A stretch of DNA of 64,000 bases, taken from the NCBI RefSeq assembly GCF_001902635.1, contig NZ_MJAO01000015.1, positions 1 through 64,000 on the forward strand. The letters are read 5' to 3'. Below are positions 17,881-27,439 of this stretch, one piece after another. Each line of letters begins with the position of its first letter. The first letter of the stretch is position 1. The position numbers and the translations under genes were made by a program. The notes beneath the pieces are model-generated. The model saw nothing but the letters and a program-made list of their open reading frames with translations. It had not been told where the DNA came from and ran no database searches. The stretch is from Serratia marcescens (GTDB lineage Bacteria > Pseudomonadota > Gammaproteobacteria > Enterobacterales > Enterobacteriaceae).

Positions 17881-19911
17881 GTGAACCTGCCTTTTCTGGA
17901 GTGGAACCGCACCCCCTGGGGTAAAGCGACCGGCGGCCAATGGCGTTATGCGCTGCGCAACTCGCTGGCGATGTGCCTGGCGCTGTGGGTGGCGTTCGTG
18001 CTCGAACTCGACGAACCCTCCTGGGCGCTCACCTCCGCCGCGGTGGTGAGTTTCCCCACCATCGGCGGCGTAATCAGCAAAAGCATCGGCCGCGTCTTCG
18101 GCAGCCTGATCGGCGCCGCCGCCTCGGTGGCGATCGCCGGCCACTGTTTGAACGATCCCTGGCTGTTTACGCTGTTCATCGCCAGTTGGATTGGGCTATG
18201 CACCTACATCTCCAACCATTACCAAAACAACGTCTCTTATGCGTTCGCGCTGGCGGGCTATACCGCCGCCATCATCGCTTTCAGTACGGTTAACGTCACC
18301 GATACCCAGCAGATCTTCGATATCGCGCAGGCGCGGGTATGCGAAGTGATCACCGGCATTCTGTGCGGCGGGTTGATGATGATGATCCTGCCCAGCACCT
18401 CCGACGGCGAAGCCCTGCTGACGTCGTTGCGGCGCATGCAGCTGCGGCTGTTGGAACACGCCGCCATGCTGTGGCAGCCGGAAGCCACCGCACAGATGCG
18501 CGCCTCGCACGAGGGGGTCATCGGCCAGATCCTGACCATGAATCTGTTGCGCATTCAGGCATTTTGGAGCCACTACCGGCTGCGGCGGCAAAATAACCTG
18601 CTCAACTATCTGCTGCACCAGCAGTTGCGTATGACCAGCGTCATTTCCAGCCTGCGCCGCATGCTGCTGAACTGGCCGGATCGCCCCGCCAACCTGATGC
18701 CGGTGCTGACACAACTGCTGGATGAACTGCGCGATCCCGCCGCCGACAAATACCGTTTGGCGCATCTGCTGCAGCAGATCGCCCCACAAGATCCTGCAGA
18801 TTACCGCCACCGCGCCTTCTGGCTGCGCCTGCGCCATTTCTGCTGGCTTTACCTGCGCTGCAACCGCTGGCTGTTGCGATTGGAAAGCGCTACGGCGGTC
18901 AGCGATCTCCAGCCGCCGCGCGTCACCTCGCTGGCGCGTCATACCGACAGCTACGAAGCCGCCTATAACGGCCTGCGCACCTTTTTATGCATCGTGATCG
19001 GCTGCGCCTACTGGATCAACACGCAGTGGGACGCCGGCAGTTCGGCGCTGACGCTCACCGCCATCAGCTGCGTGCTTTACTCCTCCACGCCTTCGCCGAT
19101 CAACAGCGTCAGCACCTTGCTCAAGGCGGTGCTGCTGCTCTCGGTCGCCTGCTTCGTGGTGAAATTCGGTTTGATGATCCAGATTGATGACTTTTGGGTG
19201 TTCTGCGCCTTCCTGTTCCCGATCCTGGTGACCATGCAGATGCTCAAGCTGCAGAACCCGCCTTACGCCGCACTCTGGGGGCAGCTGATCGTTTTCATGG
19301 GCTCGTTCCTGACCGTCAGCAACCCGCCGAGCTACGACTATCAAGCCTTTATCAATGACAACATCGGTAAAGTCGTCGGCGTGCTGTTGGCCGGCTTGGC
19401 GTTTCAGATCCTGCGTCCCAGCTCCGACAAACGCAAAAGCCGCCGCATTATTCGCGCGCTGCGGCGCGACTTTATCGATCAGTTGAGCAAAAGGCCGCAG
19501 CAGAGCGAAAACCAGTTTGAATCGCTGATCTACCATCGCATCAGTCAACTCAATCAGAGTCAGGATCAGGAGGCGCGCGCCTGGCTGCTGCGCTGGGGTG
19601 TGGTGCTGCTCAACTGCAGCCATATCGTCTGGCAACTGCGCGACTGGCAGACCCGTTCCGATCCGCTGTCGGCGGTACGCGACGTCTGCATTCACTGCCT
19701 GCGCGGCATCATGACGGAGAAAGGCGTGCAGCACAGTTCGCTGGACGCCACTTTGCAGGAGTTGCTGCGCATGAGCAATGCGCTGGCGCACCACCCGGAA
19801 CAGGCGGCGCGCGATCTGGCCGGTCTGATTTGGCGGCTTTATTGCTCGCTGCAGCAGTTGCAGCAGGCGATTGGCCTGCCCGCCGTTGCGCCGGCCGCTA
19901 GCGGTGGATGA
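17881..19911 (+). CDS. ydhK: FUSC-family inner-membrane efflux protein YdhK
   Basis: 676-residue fusaric-acid-resistance/aromatic acid exporter type protein. It has two sets of membrane helices (about 20-170 and 360-500) separated and followed by cytoplasmic helical domains, the AaeB/YdhK plan. With YdhI and YdhJ it probably exports aromatic or hydrophobic acids; the true substrate is unknown. It begins with GTG directly after ydhJ and ends immediately next to the stop of convergent sodC, with no base between them. Confidence 0.92.
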   Translation: MNLPFLEWNRTPWGKATGGQWRYALRNSLAMCLALWVAFVLELDEPSWALTSAAVVSFPTIGGVISKSIGRVFGSLIGAAASVAIAGHCLNDPWLFTLFIASWIGLCTYISNHYQNNVSYAFALAGYTAAIIAFSTVNVTDTQQIFDIAQARVCEVITGILCGGLMMMILPSTSDGEALLTSLRRMQLRLLEHAAMLWQPEATAQMRASHEGVIGQILTMNLLRIQAFWSHYRLRRQNNLLNYLLHQQLRMTSVISSLRRMLLNWPDRPANLMPVLTQLLDELRDPAADKYRLAHLLQQIAPQDPADYRHRAFWLRLRHFCWLYLRCNRWLLRLESATAVSDLQPPRVTSLARHTDSYEAAYNGLRTFLCIVIGCAYWINTQWDAGSSALTLTAISCVLYSSTPSPINSVSTLLKAVLLLSVACFVVKFGLMIQIDDFWVFCAFLFPILVTMQMLKLQNPPYAALWGQLIVFMGSFLTVSNPPSYDYQAFINDNIGKVVGVLLAGLAFQILRPSSDKRKSRRIIRALRRDFIDQLSKRPQQSENQFESLIYHRISQLNQSQDQEARAWLLRWGVVLLNCSHIVWQLRDWQTRSDPLSAVRDVCIHCLRGIMTEKGVQHSSLDATLQELLRMSNALAHHPEQAARDLAGLIWRLYCSLQQLQQAIGLPAVAPAASGG

Positions 19912-20433
19912 TCACTTGATCACACCGCAGGCGAAGCGCTCGCCGCCACCGCCCAGTGGCAGCGGATGATCCGAGTGGTTATCGCCGCCGGCGTGCACCA
20001 TCAGCGCTTTGCCTTCGATTTCGCTGATTTTTTTCAGCCGCGGTGCCAACACCGGGTAGTTCGCCATGCCGTCGGCGGTCACATAGATGGCCGGCAGATC
20101 GCCCAGGTGCCCGTCGGCATACGGCCCGAGGTGTTTCCCGGTTTTTTGCGGATCGAAATGCCCGCCGGCCGCCAGCGCCGCCACCGCCTTGCCGTCCTTC
20201 ATCCCCGGCTCGCAGCTGCCATTCTCATGCACGTGGAACCCGTGCACCCCGGCCGGCAACGCTTTCAAATCCGGCGTAAACAGTAAGCCATACGGCGTTT
20301 CGCTGATAACCACCTTGCCGATGTCCTGACCGATTCCCTGCCCGGTCACCTGGTGCATCTCGACGTCGACCGTCGCCGCCTGAGCCGCGCCGCATACCAT
20401 CAGGCCGAGCGCCGCATACCAATAACGTTTCAT
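19912..20433 (-). CDS. sodC: Periplasmic Cu,Zn superoxide dismutase
   Basis: 173-residue precursor with a Sec signal peptide (about residues 1-20, ending AAQA). Metal ligands are visible in [11 protein letters not shown] (His pair), [23 protein letters not shown] and the C-terminal [11 protein letters not shown]; the intrasubunit disulfide cysteines are in NGSC and FACGV. It removes superoxide in the periplasm. ATG at 20433 is chosen; a TTG one codon upstream is closer to AAGGAG than usual. slyA-ydhIJK-sodC order is as in E. coli. Confidence 0.96.
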   Translation of the reverse strand: MKRYWYAALGLMVCGAAQAATVDVEMHQVTGQGIGQDIGKVVISETPYGLLFTPDLKALPAGVHGFHVHENGSCEPGMKDGKAVAALAAGGHFDPQKTGKHLGPYADGHLGDLPAIYVTADGMANYPVLAPRLKKISEIEGKALMVHAGGDNHSDHPLPLGGGGERFACGVIK

Positions 20434-20675
20434 CAATCAGTCTCCTTAATGACTATATGGAGCTTTCAGTATAGGAGACCCCGCAGCGACGCTGTTAGCC
20501 AACGCACAATCTCGTCAGTTTGATTCGCATTCTTAATACTTGGCGCTAATAATTATTTTACCGATGTTGGTCCTCTGACCAGCTGTCGTTCGGCTAACGT
20601 TGTTTCCCCTGTTTCTACCGCCGACGCATGAGAGTTCACTTCCAGGCCCGGCGGCATACTTCATAAGGAACTGAT

Positions 20676-22520
20676 ATGGGCATCTTTAGCTATAAGGATC
20701 AGGACGAAAACGCGTCAAAAGCGCTGTTTTCCGACGCCTTGGCCATCTCTACCTACGCTTACCACAATATCGATAACGGCTTCGACGAAGGCTACCACCA
20801 GAGCGGTTTCGGGCTGGGCCTGCCGCTGACGCTGATCACCGCGTTGATCGGCAGCACCCAGTCGCAGGGCGGTCTGCCCGGCATTCCCTGGAACCCCGAT
20901 TCCGAACAGGCCGCGCGGGACGCGGTGAACCAGGCCGGTTGGTCGGTCATCAACGCCGCGCAGCTGGGTTACGCCGGCAAAACCGATGCACGCGGCACCT
21001 ACTACGGCGAGACCGCCGGTTACACGACCGCACAGGCCGAAGTGCTGGGCAAATATGACAGCGCAGGCAATCTCACCGCCATCGGCATTGCCTTTCGCGG
21101 CACCAGCGGCCCGCGCGAGTCGTTAATCACCGATACCATCGGCGATGCGATTAACGATCTGTTGGCGGGTATCGGGCCGAAAGGCTATGCCGACGGTTAC
21201 ACCCTGAACGCCTTCAGCCAGCTGCTGGGCGACGTGGCGAAGTTCGCCCAGGCGCACGGGCTGAGCGGCAAAGACGTGGTGGTCAGCGGCCACAGCCTCG
21301 GCGGCCTGGCGGTCAACAGCATGGCGGCGCAAAGCGACGCCAACTGGGGCGGCTTCTACGCGCAATCCAACTATCTCGCCTTCGCCTCACCGACCCAGTA
21401 CGAAACCGGCAGTAAGGTGATCAACATCGGCTATGAGAACGACCCGGTGTTCCGCGTGCTCGACGGCACCACGCTGACCGGGGCATCGTTGGGCGTACAC
21501 GATGCGCCGCATACCTCAGCCACCAACAATATCGTCAACTTCAACGACCACTATGCGTCGGACGCCTGGAATCTGCTGCCGTTTTCCCTTCTCAACGTGC
21601 CGACCTGGCTGTCGCACCTGCCGTTCTTTTATCAGGACGGTTTGATGCGGGTGCTGAACTCCGAGTTTTATTCGCTGACCGACAAAGACTCGACCATCGT
21701 CGTTTCCAACCTGTCGAACGTGACCCGTGGCAATACCTGGGTGGAAGACCTGAACCGCAACGCGGAAACGCACAGCGGGCCGACGTTTATCATCGGCAGC
21801 GACGGCAATGACCTGATTCGGGGCGGCAAAGGCAACGACTATCTGGAGGGCCGCGACGGCGACGATATCTTCCGCGACGCCGGCGGCTATAACCTGATCG
21901 TCGGCGGCAAAGGCCACAATATTTTCGATACCCAACAGGCGTTGAAAAACACCGAAGTCGCCTACGACGGCAATACGCTCTACCTGCGCGATGCCAAGGG
22001 CGGCATTACGCTGGCGGACGATATCGGCGCCCTGCGCAGCAAAGAGACCTCCTGGCTGATTTTCAGCAAAGAGGTGGACCATCAGGTGACCGCTGCAGGA
22101 CTGAAATCGGATTCGGGCCTCCAGGCCTACGCCGCCGCCACCACCGGCGGCGACGGCGATGACGTTCTGCAGGCCCGCAACCACGACGCCTGGCTGTTCG
22201 GCAATGCCGGCAACGACACGCTGATCGGCCGCGCCGGCGGCAACCTGACCTTTGTCGGCGGCAGCGGTGATGACATCCTGAAGGGCGTCGGCAACGGCAA
22301 TACCTTCCTGTTCAGCGGCGATTTTGGCCATGACCGGCTGTATGGTTTCAACGCTACCGATAAGCTGGTGTTTATCGGCACCGAAGGCGCCAGCGGGAAT
22401 ATCCGCGACTACGCCACGCAGCAAAACGACGACTTGGTGCTGGCTTTCGGCCACAGCCAGGTCACGTTGATCGGCGTCTCGCTCGATCACTTCGACACCG
22501 ATCAGGTGGTGTTGGCCTAA
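20676..22520 (+). CDS. lipA: Secreted RTX-type lipase LipA
   Basis: 614-residue extracellular family I.3 lipase, matching S. marcescens LipA. The nucleophile Ser207 is in GHSLGG, with Asp256 (YENDPVF) and His314 (LSHLPFF) completing the triad. Calcium-binding nonapeptide repeats lie at about 374-400 and 487-540 (GSDGNDLI, GGKGNDYL, GGSGDDIL). No N-terminal signal; the C-terminus ends in DQVVLA, typical of a type I secretion signal. The Lip ABC exporter genes (LipBCD) are not in this window. It sits between sodC and ydhF, which are adjacent in E. coli, so it is an insertion relative to that order. Confidence 0.96.
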   Translation: MGIFSYKDQDENASKALFSDALAISTYAYHNIDNGFDEGYHQSGFGLGLPLTLITALIGSTQSQGGLPGIPWNPDSEQAARDAVNQAGWSVINAAQLGYAGKTDARGTYYGETAGYTTAQAEVLGKYDSAGNLTAIGIAFRGTSGPRESLITDTIGDAINDLLAGIGPKGYADGYTLNAFSQLLGDVAKFAQAHGLSGKDVVVSGHSLGGLAVNSMAAQSDANWGGFYAQSNYLAFASPTQYETGSKVINIGYENDPVFRVLDGTTLTGASLGVHDAPHTSATNNIVNFNDHYASDAWNLLPFSLLNVPTWLSHLPFFYQDGLMRVLNSEFYSLTDKDSTIVVSNLSNVTRGNTWVEDLNRNAETHSGPTFIIGSDGNDLIRGGKGNDYLEGRDGDDIFRDAGGYNLIVGGKGHNIFDTQQALKNTEVAYDGNTLYLRDAKGGITLADDIGALRSKETSWLIFSKEVDHQVTAAGLKSDSGLQAYAAATTGGDGDDVLQARNHDAWLFGNAGNDTLIGRAGGNLTFVGGSGDDILKGVGNGNTFLFSGDFGHDRLYGFNATDKLVFIGTEGASGNIRDYATQQNDDLVLAFGHSQVTLIGVSLDHFDTDQVVLA

Positions 22521-22530
22521 AGCGCGGCGT

Positions 22531-22561
22531 AAAAAAAGCCGGGCGCTTTCGCCGCCCGGCT
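22531..22561. terminator. Bidirectional terminator between lipA and ydhF
   Basis: AGCCGGGCG and its complement form a 9-bp stem. Seven A residues on the left serve as the U-tract for the minus-strand ydhF transcript; the right side (TCTCTTCC) is a weaker tract for lipA. Confidence 0.8.
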
Positions 22562-22577
22562 CTCTTCCCCCCTCGCG

Positions 22578-23474
22578 TTAAGGCACGTCGTACCCCAACG
22601 CCGCCTTGCGAATACGGAACCACTGCTGGCGATTCAGCACCAGGTTTTGCGCCTTCAGCGCCGAACGCACCCGTTCAATCTTGCCGGAGCCGATAATCGG
22701 CAGCGGCGACGACGGCAGACGCATCACCCAGGCGTACACCACCTGCTCGATGGTGTCGGCGCCGATTTCCTGCGCCACCCGCTGCAGCTCGTCGCGCAGC
22801 GGCTGGAACTCGGCATCGTTGAACAGGCGCCCGCCGCCCAGGCAGGACCAGGCCATCGGTTTGATGCGCAGCTGTTGACACTGGTCGAGCGTGCCGTCGA
22901 GGATCGCCGGTTGGTGAATCGGCGAAATTTCCACCTGATTGGTCACCAACGAGAACGGCAGGCGCGACTGCAACAGCTGGAACTGTGCGGGCGTAAAGTT
23001 GGACACGCCGAAATGGCGCACCTTGCCGCTTTTGTGCAGCGCGACAAAGGCTTCGGCCACGTCGTCGGCGTCCATCAGCGGATCCGGTCGGTGGATCAAC
23101 AACAGGTCAAGATAGTCGGTATGCAGATGGCGTAGCGATTGTTCCGCGCTTTGTACGATATGATCGCGGTCGGTGATGTAGTGGCCGATCGGGTTGCCGG
23201 GCTTGGCGGTGGTGGCGATGCCGCACTTGGTCACCAGTTCCAGCGACTGGCGCAGCGCAGGCTTCAGGCGCAGCGCGTCGCCAAACGCCTGTTCGCAGGC
23301 ATAGCCGCCATAGATGTCCGCATGATCGGCGGTGGTGACGCCCAGTTCGACATGCTGTTCGATAAACGCCAGCAGCTGCTGCGGCGACATGCCCCACTCC
23401 ATCAACCGCCAGTAACCGCAAATCATGCGGGAAAACTCAGGCCCCTGCGGCGCAAGACGAATACGTTCTACCAT
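22578..23474 (-). CDS. ydhF: Aldo/keto reductase YdhF
   Basis: 298-residue TIM-barrel oxidoreductase of the aldo-keto reductase superfamily, highly similar to E. coli YdhF. The tetrad is visible: Asp in VTTADHADIYGG with its Tyr, Lys in LVTKCGI, and the HRPDPLMD segment with its His. The NADPH-binding C-terminal part carries IIGSGKIERVR. Physiological substrate unknown. It precedes ydhL on the same strand order seen in E. coli. Confidence 0.93.
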   Translation of the reverse strand: MVERIRLAPQGPEFSRMICGYWRLMEWGMSPQQLLAFIEQHVELGVTTADHADIYGGYACEQAFGDALRLKPALRQSLELVTKCGIATTAKPGNPIGHYITDRDHIVQSAEQSLRHLHTDYLDLLLIHRPDPLMDADDVAEAFVALHKSGKVRHFGVSNFTPAQFQLLQSRLPFSLVTNQVEISPIHQPAILDGTLDQCQQLRIKPMAWSCLGGGRLFNDAEFQPLRDELQRVAQEIGADTIEQVVYAWVMRLPSSPLPIIGSGKIERVRSALKAQNLVLNRQQWFRIRKAALGYDVP

Positions 23475-23573
23475 TGCGAAAACCTCATGACGTTAATTAC
23501 CCGCCAGCATACACAAGCCGGTAAGGCGCAGGGAAGCGGTAAGCCGCATGAACGTGCGGCAGATCAGGAAAGG

Positions 23574-23813
23574 TTAAAACAACGACGGCTGTTCCGGCAG
23601 CGGCTCGTCGGGGGCTTTATTGGCGCGCTGCAGGCGCAGGAAACGTTGACGGCACAGGCGCAGCACCTCGCGCTTTTGCGCGTCGCTCATGGTCATCCAG
23701 CCGAAGCGCTCCTCGCGGCTGCGCAGGCAGCCACGGCAAAAGCCGCGATCGTCGGCCTGGCAAATGCCGCGACACGGGCTGGGGATGTCGAAAAATTCAA
23801 GCTGCTGCGCCAC
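23574..23813 (-). CDS. ydhL: DUF1289 family protein YdhL
   Basis: 79-residue DUF1289 protein. Four conserved cysteines in SPCRGICQADDRGFCRGCLRS (split around residues 12-30) suggest a small metal- or iron-sulfur-binding site. The C-terminal half is a basic helix (KREVLRLCRQRFLRLQRA). Function unknown. It is adjacent to ydhF as in E. coli. Confidence 0.85.
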   Translation of the reverse strand: MAQQLEFFDIPSPCRGICQADDRGFCRGCLRSREERFGWMTMSDAQKREVLRLCRQRFLRLQRANKAPDEPLPEQPSLF

Positions 23814-23834
23814 GGGGCCTCCTGCGTTCTCTTG

Positions 23835-24764
23835 CTAATTGAAGACGCCATCGCCGCCGCTGGCAAGTCCCTTTTCGCCATTGCGGCGAAAATAGTCGCG
23901 CAAATAGCGCAGCGCCTGGCGGCTTTTCTCCGGCACGTTGCGTTCCAGCGTCAGCGCGTGCAGCCGCAGCGCCGCCGGTCGCCACTCCGGCAACAGCAGT
24001 AACAGCTCGCCACGCTGCAGCTCGTCGCCGATTTCATACAACGGCTGAATGGAAATGCCCAGCCCGGCGCGGGTAAAGGCGCGCATCACATTCATGCTCT
24101 CGCTGACGATCTGCCCTTCCGCCAGCCGCAGCTTAACCTGCTGGCCGGACTGATGCCGCAACTCCAGATGCGCCCCGCTGTAGCCGCTGGAGATCCAGCG
24201 GTGCTGCACCAAATCCTGCGGTTTTTCCGGCACCCCGTGCTGGCTGAGGTAACGCGGCGCGGCGCACAGCACCATCGGCCACGCCGTCAGCGGGTGGGCG
24301 ATCATATTGGCGTCCGCCAGTTGACGGTTGGCCCGCAGCGCAATGTCGACCCGCTGTTCGATCATATCGACGATGCGATCGTCCGCCAGCACCCGCAGCG
24401 TCAGCTTGGGGTGCGCCTGCAACAACGGCGACAACGCTTCCGCCAGCGAGCGACCACCGATACCGACCGGGGTGGCGATGCGCAGCTCGCCCACCAGCGT
24501 ATCCCGCAACTCGGCCAGCCGTTGTTCCGCCTGCTGCGCCTGTTGCAGCATCGCCTCGCAGCCGGGGTAAAACGCCGCCCCCGCCTCGGTCAGCGCCAGA
24601 CGGCGGGTGGAACGGTGCAGCAGCGGCACCCCGAGCGCTTTCTCCAGCGAGCGCATATGCTGGCTGACCGCCGACGGCGTCATGCCCAGCCGCCGTGCCG
24701 CGCCGGCCAGCGATCCCTCCGCCACCACGGTGGCGAACACCGCCATTCGATTGAGTTTGTCCAC
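23835..24764 (-). CDS. LysR-family transcriptional regulator
   Basis: 309-residue LysR-type regulator. The N-terminal winged helix-turn-helix spans about residues 1-60 (GSLAGAARRLGMTPSAVSQHM), and the effector-binding domain follows (about 90-290). Its target is likely the divergent NAD(P)-binding protein gene 140 bp away, the classical LysR arrangement, though no effector can be named. It is not part of the E. coli order in this region. Confidence 0.88.
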   Translation of the reverse strand: MDKLNRMAVFATVVAEGSLAGAARRLGMTPSAVSQHMRSLEKALGVPLLHRSTRRLALTEAGAAFYPGCEAMLQQAQQAEQRLAELRDTLVGELRIATPVGIGGRSLAEALSPLLQAHPKLTLRVLADDRIVDMIEQRVDIALRANRQLADANMIAHPLTAWPMVLCAAPRYLSQHGVPEKPQDLVQHRWISSGYSGAHLELRHQSGQQVKLRLAEGQIVSESMNVMRAFTRAGLGISIQPLYEIGDELQRGELLLLLPEWRPAALRLHALTLERNVPEKSRQALRYLRDYFRRNGEKGLASGGDGVFN

Positions 24765-24904
24765 GATTATGAAGTTTTACTTAATCAAGAAAGCATGAAT
24801 ATGGCACTAATCACGACTATTGTTAAGGACTAGAGTAGATCCCACGCAGCAGGCCGCCTCGGTCTGCTTCACAATACTGACCCTATTCCTGAAGGAGCAT
24901 ACAG

Positions 24905-25546
24905 ATGAAAGTAGCCATTATTGGAGCAACCGGTTTTGTGGGCCGCCGCGTGGTGGATGAAGCGCTGGCTCGCGGCATTCAGGTGACGGCGATCGCCCGC
25001 CAGAAAAAAGAGTTGCCGGAACACGCCAATCTGACCGTTGCGCTGGGCGACGTTGCCGATACCGCCTGGCTGGCGGGGCAACTGCGCGGCCAGGATGCGG
25101 TGATCAGCGCCTACAACCCCGGTTGGGGCGAAGACAACCTGTATGAGAAAACCACCCGCGGTGCCCAGCAGATCCTCACCGCGGTCGAACAAGCCGGCGT
25201 CAAACGCCTGCTGGTGGTCGGCGGCGCCGGCAGCCTGGAAGTGGCGCCGGGTGTTGAATTGGTAGATACGCCGCAGTTCCCGGAAAATATCCGCCCCGGC
25301 GCGCAGGCGGTGCGCGATCTGCGCAACACACTGCGCGGTGAATCGGCGCTAGACTGGACCTATCTCTCGCCGGCTGCCCTGCTGGAACCGGGCAAACGCA
25401 CCGGCCAGTTCCGCCTCGGCACCACGCAGCTGTTGATGAACGGCGAAGCCCCAGCCAGCATTTCGGTGGAAGATTTGGCGGTCGCTATCGTCGATGAGAT
25501 TGAAAAACCTCAGTTTATTCGCGCTCAGTTCACCGCAGCCTACTAA
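24905..25546 (+). CDS. NAD(P)-binding oxidoreductase (NmrA/YwnB-like)
   Basis: 213-residue atypical short-chain dehydrogenase/reductase. The N-terminal nucleotide-binding motif is MKVAIIGATGFVGRRVVDEA (GxxGxxG), and the second marker LVVGGAGSLEV lies near 106-116. Members of this NmrA/YwnB-type group bind NAD(P) and may reduce small ketones or act as redox sensors. Substrate unknown. The start follows AAGGAG. It is divergent from the LysR regulator, which probably controls it. Confidence 0.85.
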   Translation: MKVAIIGATGFVGRRVVDEALARGIQVTAIARQKKELPEHANLTVALGDVADTAWLAGQLRGQDAVISAYNPGWGEDNLYEKTTRGAQQILTAVEQAGVKRLLVVGGAGSLEVAPGVELVDTPQFPENIRPGAQAVRDLRNTLRGESALDWTYLSPAALLEPGKRTGQFRLGTTQLLMNGEAPASISVEDLAVAIVDEIEKPQFIRAQFTAAY

Positions 25547-25556
25547 ACCGCCCTCC

Positions 25557-25582
25557 GCCAGGCCGCCCGGCCTGGCCTTTTC
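25557..25582 (+). terminator. Terminator after the NAD(P)-binding oxidoreductase gene
   Basis: GCCAGGCC and GGCCTGGC form an 8-bp stem with a 4-base loop, followed by CTTTTT-like sequence. It begins ten bases after the stop codon. Confidence 0.75.
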
Positions 25583-25613
25583 CCCGCGCCATCCGCCGCC
25601 AGTATTCTGAATT

Positions 25614-25630
25614 TCTAAGGTTTTCTTAAG
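25614..25630 (+). promoter_or_regulatory. PmrA(BasR)-like box upstream of eptA
   Basis: TCTAAG, five bases, CTTAAG matches the PmrA direct-repeat site CTTAAG-N5-CTTAAG at 10 of 12 positions. It lies 54 bp before the eptA ATG, and a TAGATT hexamer follows at 25641. In Salmonella and E. coli the eptA (pmrC) promoter is a classical PmrA target. Confidence 0.65.
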
Positions 25631-25683
25631 TTTCATCCGGTAGATTTCAAGGCATTATCTACTCTCAGGATCCAGATTTGGCA

Positions 25684-27321
25684 ATGTGGTTACGTCAACG
25701 CTTACAGTGCAACAGCCTCGGTTTCATCCTCGCCACCGCCCTGTTCTTCACTCTGTTTCAAAACGCGTTATTCCTGCATCGCGCCTGGTCGTATATCACC
25801 TTCGATAGCGTCCACAGCGTGATTTTCGCCGCCAGCATGCCGGTGGTGATCTTCTGCGCGCTGAACATCATCTTCAGCGTGTTGACCGTGCCCTTCCTGC
25901 GCAAGCCGCTGATCATCTTTTTCTTGCTCGGCAGCGCGGCAGCCAACTATTTCATGTACAGCTATGGCGTGGTGATCGACGGCAACATGATGCAAAACGC
26001 CTTCGAAACCAATACCCAGGAGGCGACGGCGCTGCTGACGCCGCGCATGGGGCTGTGGCTGACGCTGCTCGGCATTCTGCCGGCGGTGGCGGTCTGCTTC
26101 ACCCATATTCGCCAAACCCGCCCCTGGTGGTACATGGTCGGGCTGCGGGCCGCCAACGTCATGCTGTCGCTGGTGGTGATCCTGATCGTCGCCGCGCTGT
26201 TCTACAAAGACTACGCCTCGCTGATCCGCAACAATAAAAGCGTGGTGAAGATGTTGACGCCGTCCAACTTCGTCGCCGGTACCATCAAGTTTACCGAGCA
26301 GCGTTACTTCACCCGCAATCTGCCGCTGGTGAAGATCGGTGAAGATGCGCGCAAAGGGCCGCTGATCGCCGGTCAGACCAAGAAAACGCTGGTGATCCTG
26401 GTGGTGGGCGAAACCGCCCGCGCCGAAAACTTCTCCCTCGGGGGCTACGAGCGCGAAACCAATCCGCGCCTGAAACAGGACGACGTGGTCTATTTCAAGA
26501 ACGCCAGTTCTTGTGGCACTGAAACGGCGATCTCCGTCCCCTGCATGTTCTCCAATATGCCGCGCCGAGAATACGACGCGACTCAGGCAGCGCATCAGGA
26601 AGGGGTGTTGGACGTGCTGGCGCATGCCGGCGTCAACGTGCTGTGGCGCGATAACGACGGCGGCTGCAAAGGCGCCTGCGATCGGGTGCCGCACATCGAC
26701 ATGACCAAGCTGAAACTGCCGCAGGACTGCGACGGCGAGGTTTGCATGGACAACGTGCTGCTGTACAAGCTGAATGACTATATCAATAGCCTGAAAGACG
26801 ACGGCGTGATCGTGTTGCATCAGATGGGCAGCCACGGCCCGGCTTACTACCGCCGCAGCACGTCGGAGTTCCAGACGTTTTCGCCGACCTGCAACAGCAA
26901 TCAGATCCAGGATTGCAGCCATGAACAGCTGGTGAACACCTACGACAACTCGATTCTGTACACCGACGCGATGCTGGATGCCACCATCAAACTGCTGCAA
27001 CAGTATGACGACCGGTTCAATACCGCACTGGTCTACCTGTCCGATCACGGCGAGTCGCTGGGGGAAAACGGCATGTATCTGCACGGCACGCCTTATGTCT
27101 TCGCGCCGAGCCAGCAAACGCACGTGCCTTTCCTGATGTGGATGTCGGCCGACTATCAGCGCAACTTCGGCGTCGATCGCCAGTGCCTGAACACGCTGGC
27201 GGAAAAGGACGACGTCTCGCAGGACAACCTGTTCCACACCCTGCTGGGCATGCTGAACGTACAGACCCGCGAATACCAATCCCAGTTGGACATTCTGCAG
27301 CGTTGCCGCGGCGCGGCGTAA
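25684..27321 (+). CDS. eptA: Lipid A phosphoethanolamine transferase EptA
   Basis: 545-residue inner-membrane enzyme with five N-terminal membrane helices (to about residue 175) and a periplasmic sulfatase-fold domain. The nucleophilic threonine is about residue 279 in SCGTETAISVPCMFS; metal ligands occur in VGETARAENFSLGG and YLSDHGESLGENGMYLHG. Cysteine pairs such as GGCKGACDRVP are conserved. It adds phosphoethanolamine to lipid A phosphates, lowering binding of polymyxin and cationic peptides. A TTG two codons upstream lies 7 bases after AGGA, so the real start may be 25678. It is not at this place in E. coli; nemR follows after a terminator. Confidence 0.93.
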   Translation: MWLRQRLQCNSLGFILATALFFTLFQNALFLHRAWSYITFDSVHSVIFAASMPVVIFCALNIIFSVLTVPFLRKPLIIFFLLGSAAANYFMYSYGVVIDGNMMQNAFETNTQEATALLTPRMGLWLTLLGILPAVAVCFTHIRQTRPWWYMVGLRAANVMLSLVVILIVAALFYKDYASLIRNNKSVVKMLTPSNFVAGTIKFTEQRYFTRNLPLVKIGEDARKGPLIAGQTKKTLVILVVGETARAENFSLGGYERETNPRLKQDDVVYFKNASSCGTETAISVPCMFSNMPRREYDATQAAHQEGVLDVLAHAGVNVLWRDNDGGCKGACDRVPHIDMTKLKLPQDCDGEVCMDNVLLYKLNDYINSLKDDGVIVLHQMGSHGPAYYRRSTSEFQTFSPTCNSNQIQDCSHEQLVNTYDNSILYTDAMLDATIKLLQQYDDRFNTALVYLSDHGESLGENGMYLHGTPYVFAPSQQTHVPFLMWMSADYQRNFGVDRQCLNTLAEKDDVSQDNLFHTLLGMLNVQTREYQSQLDILQRCRGAA

Positions 27322-27365
27322 GCGCTTAACTTCCGCGTGCCGCTGAGGCACAATAGCTTGCAGAC

Positions 27366-27393
27366 AACCGGCGTTTTGTGCGCCGGTTTTTTT
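27366..27393 (+). terminator. Terminator after eptA
   Basis: AACCGGCG and CGCCGGTT form an 8-bp stem with a 7-base loop, followed by a run of T residues (TTTTTTT overlapping the stem end). It separates eptA from nemR. Confidence 0.85.
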
Positions 27394-27400
27394 ATCCCTA

Positions 27401-27429
27401 TTGACCTAGACCAATCGGTCTATTATGCT
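27401..27429 (+). promoter_or_regulatory. nemR promoter with overlapping NemR box
   Basis: TTGACC and TATGCT are 17 bp apart and form a sigma-70-type promoter. The perfect palindrome TAGACCAATCGGTCTA (27407-27422) fills the spacer and matches the E. coli NemR box TAGACC-N4-GGTCTA, so NemR would repress its own gene. Confidence 0.75.
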
Positions 27430-27439
27430 CACCCCCACT

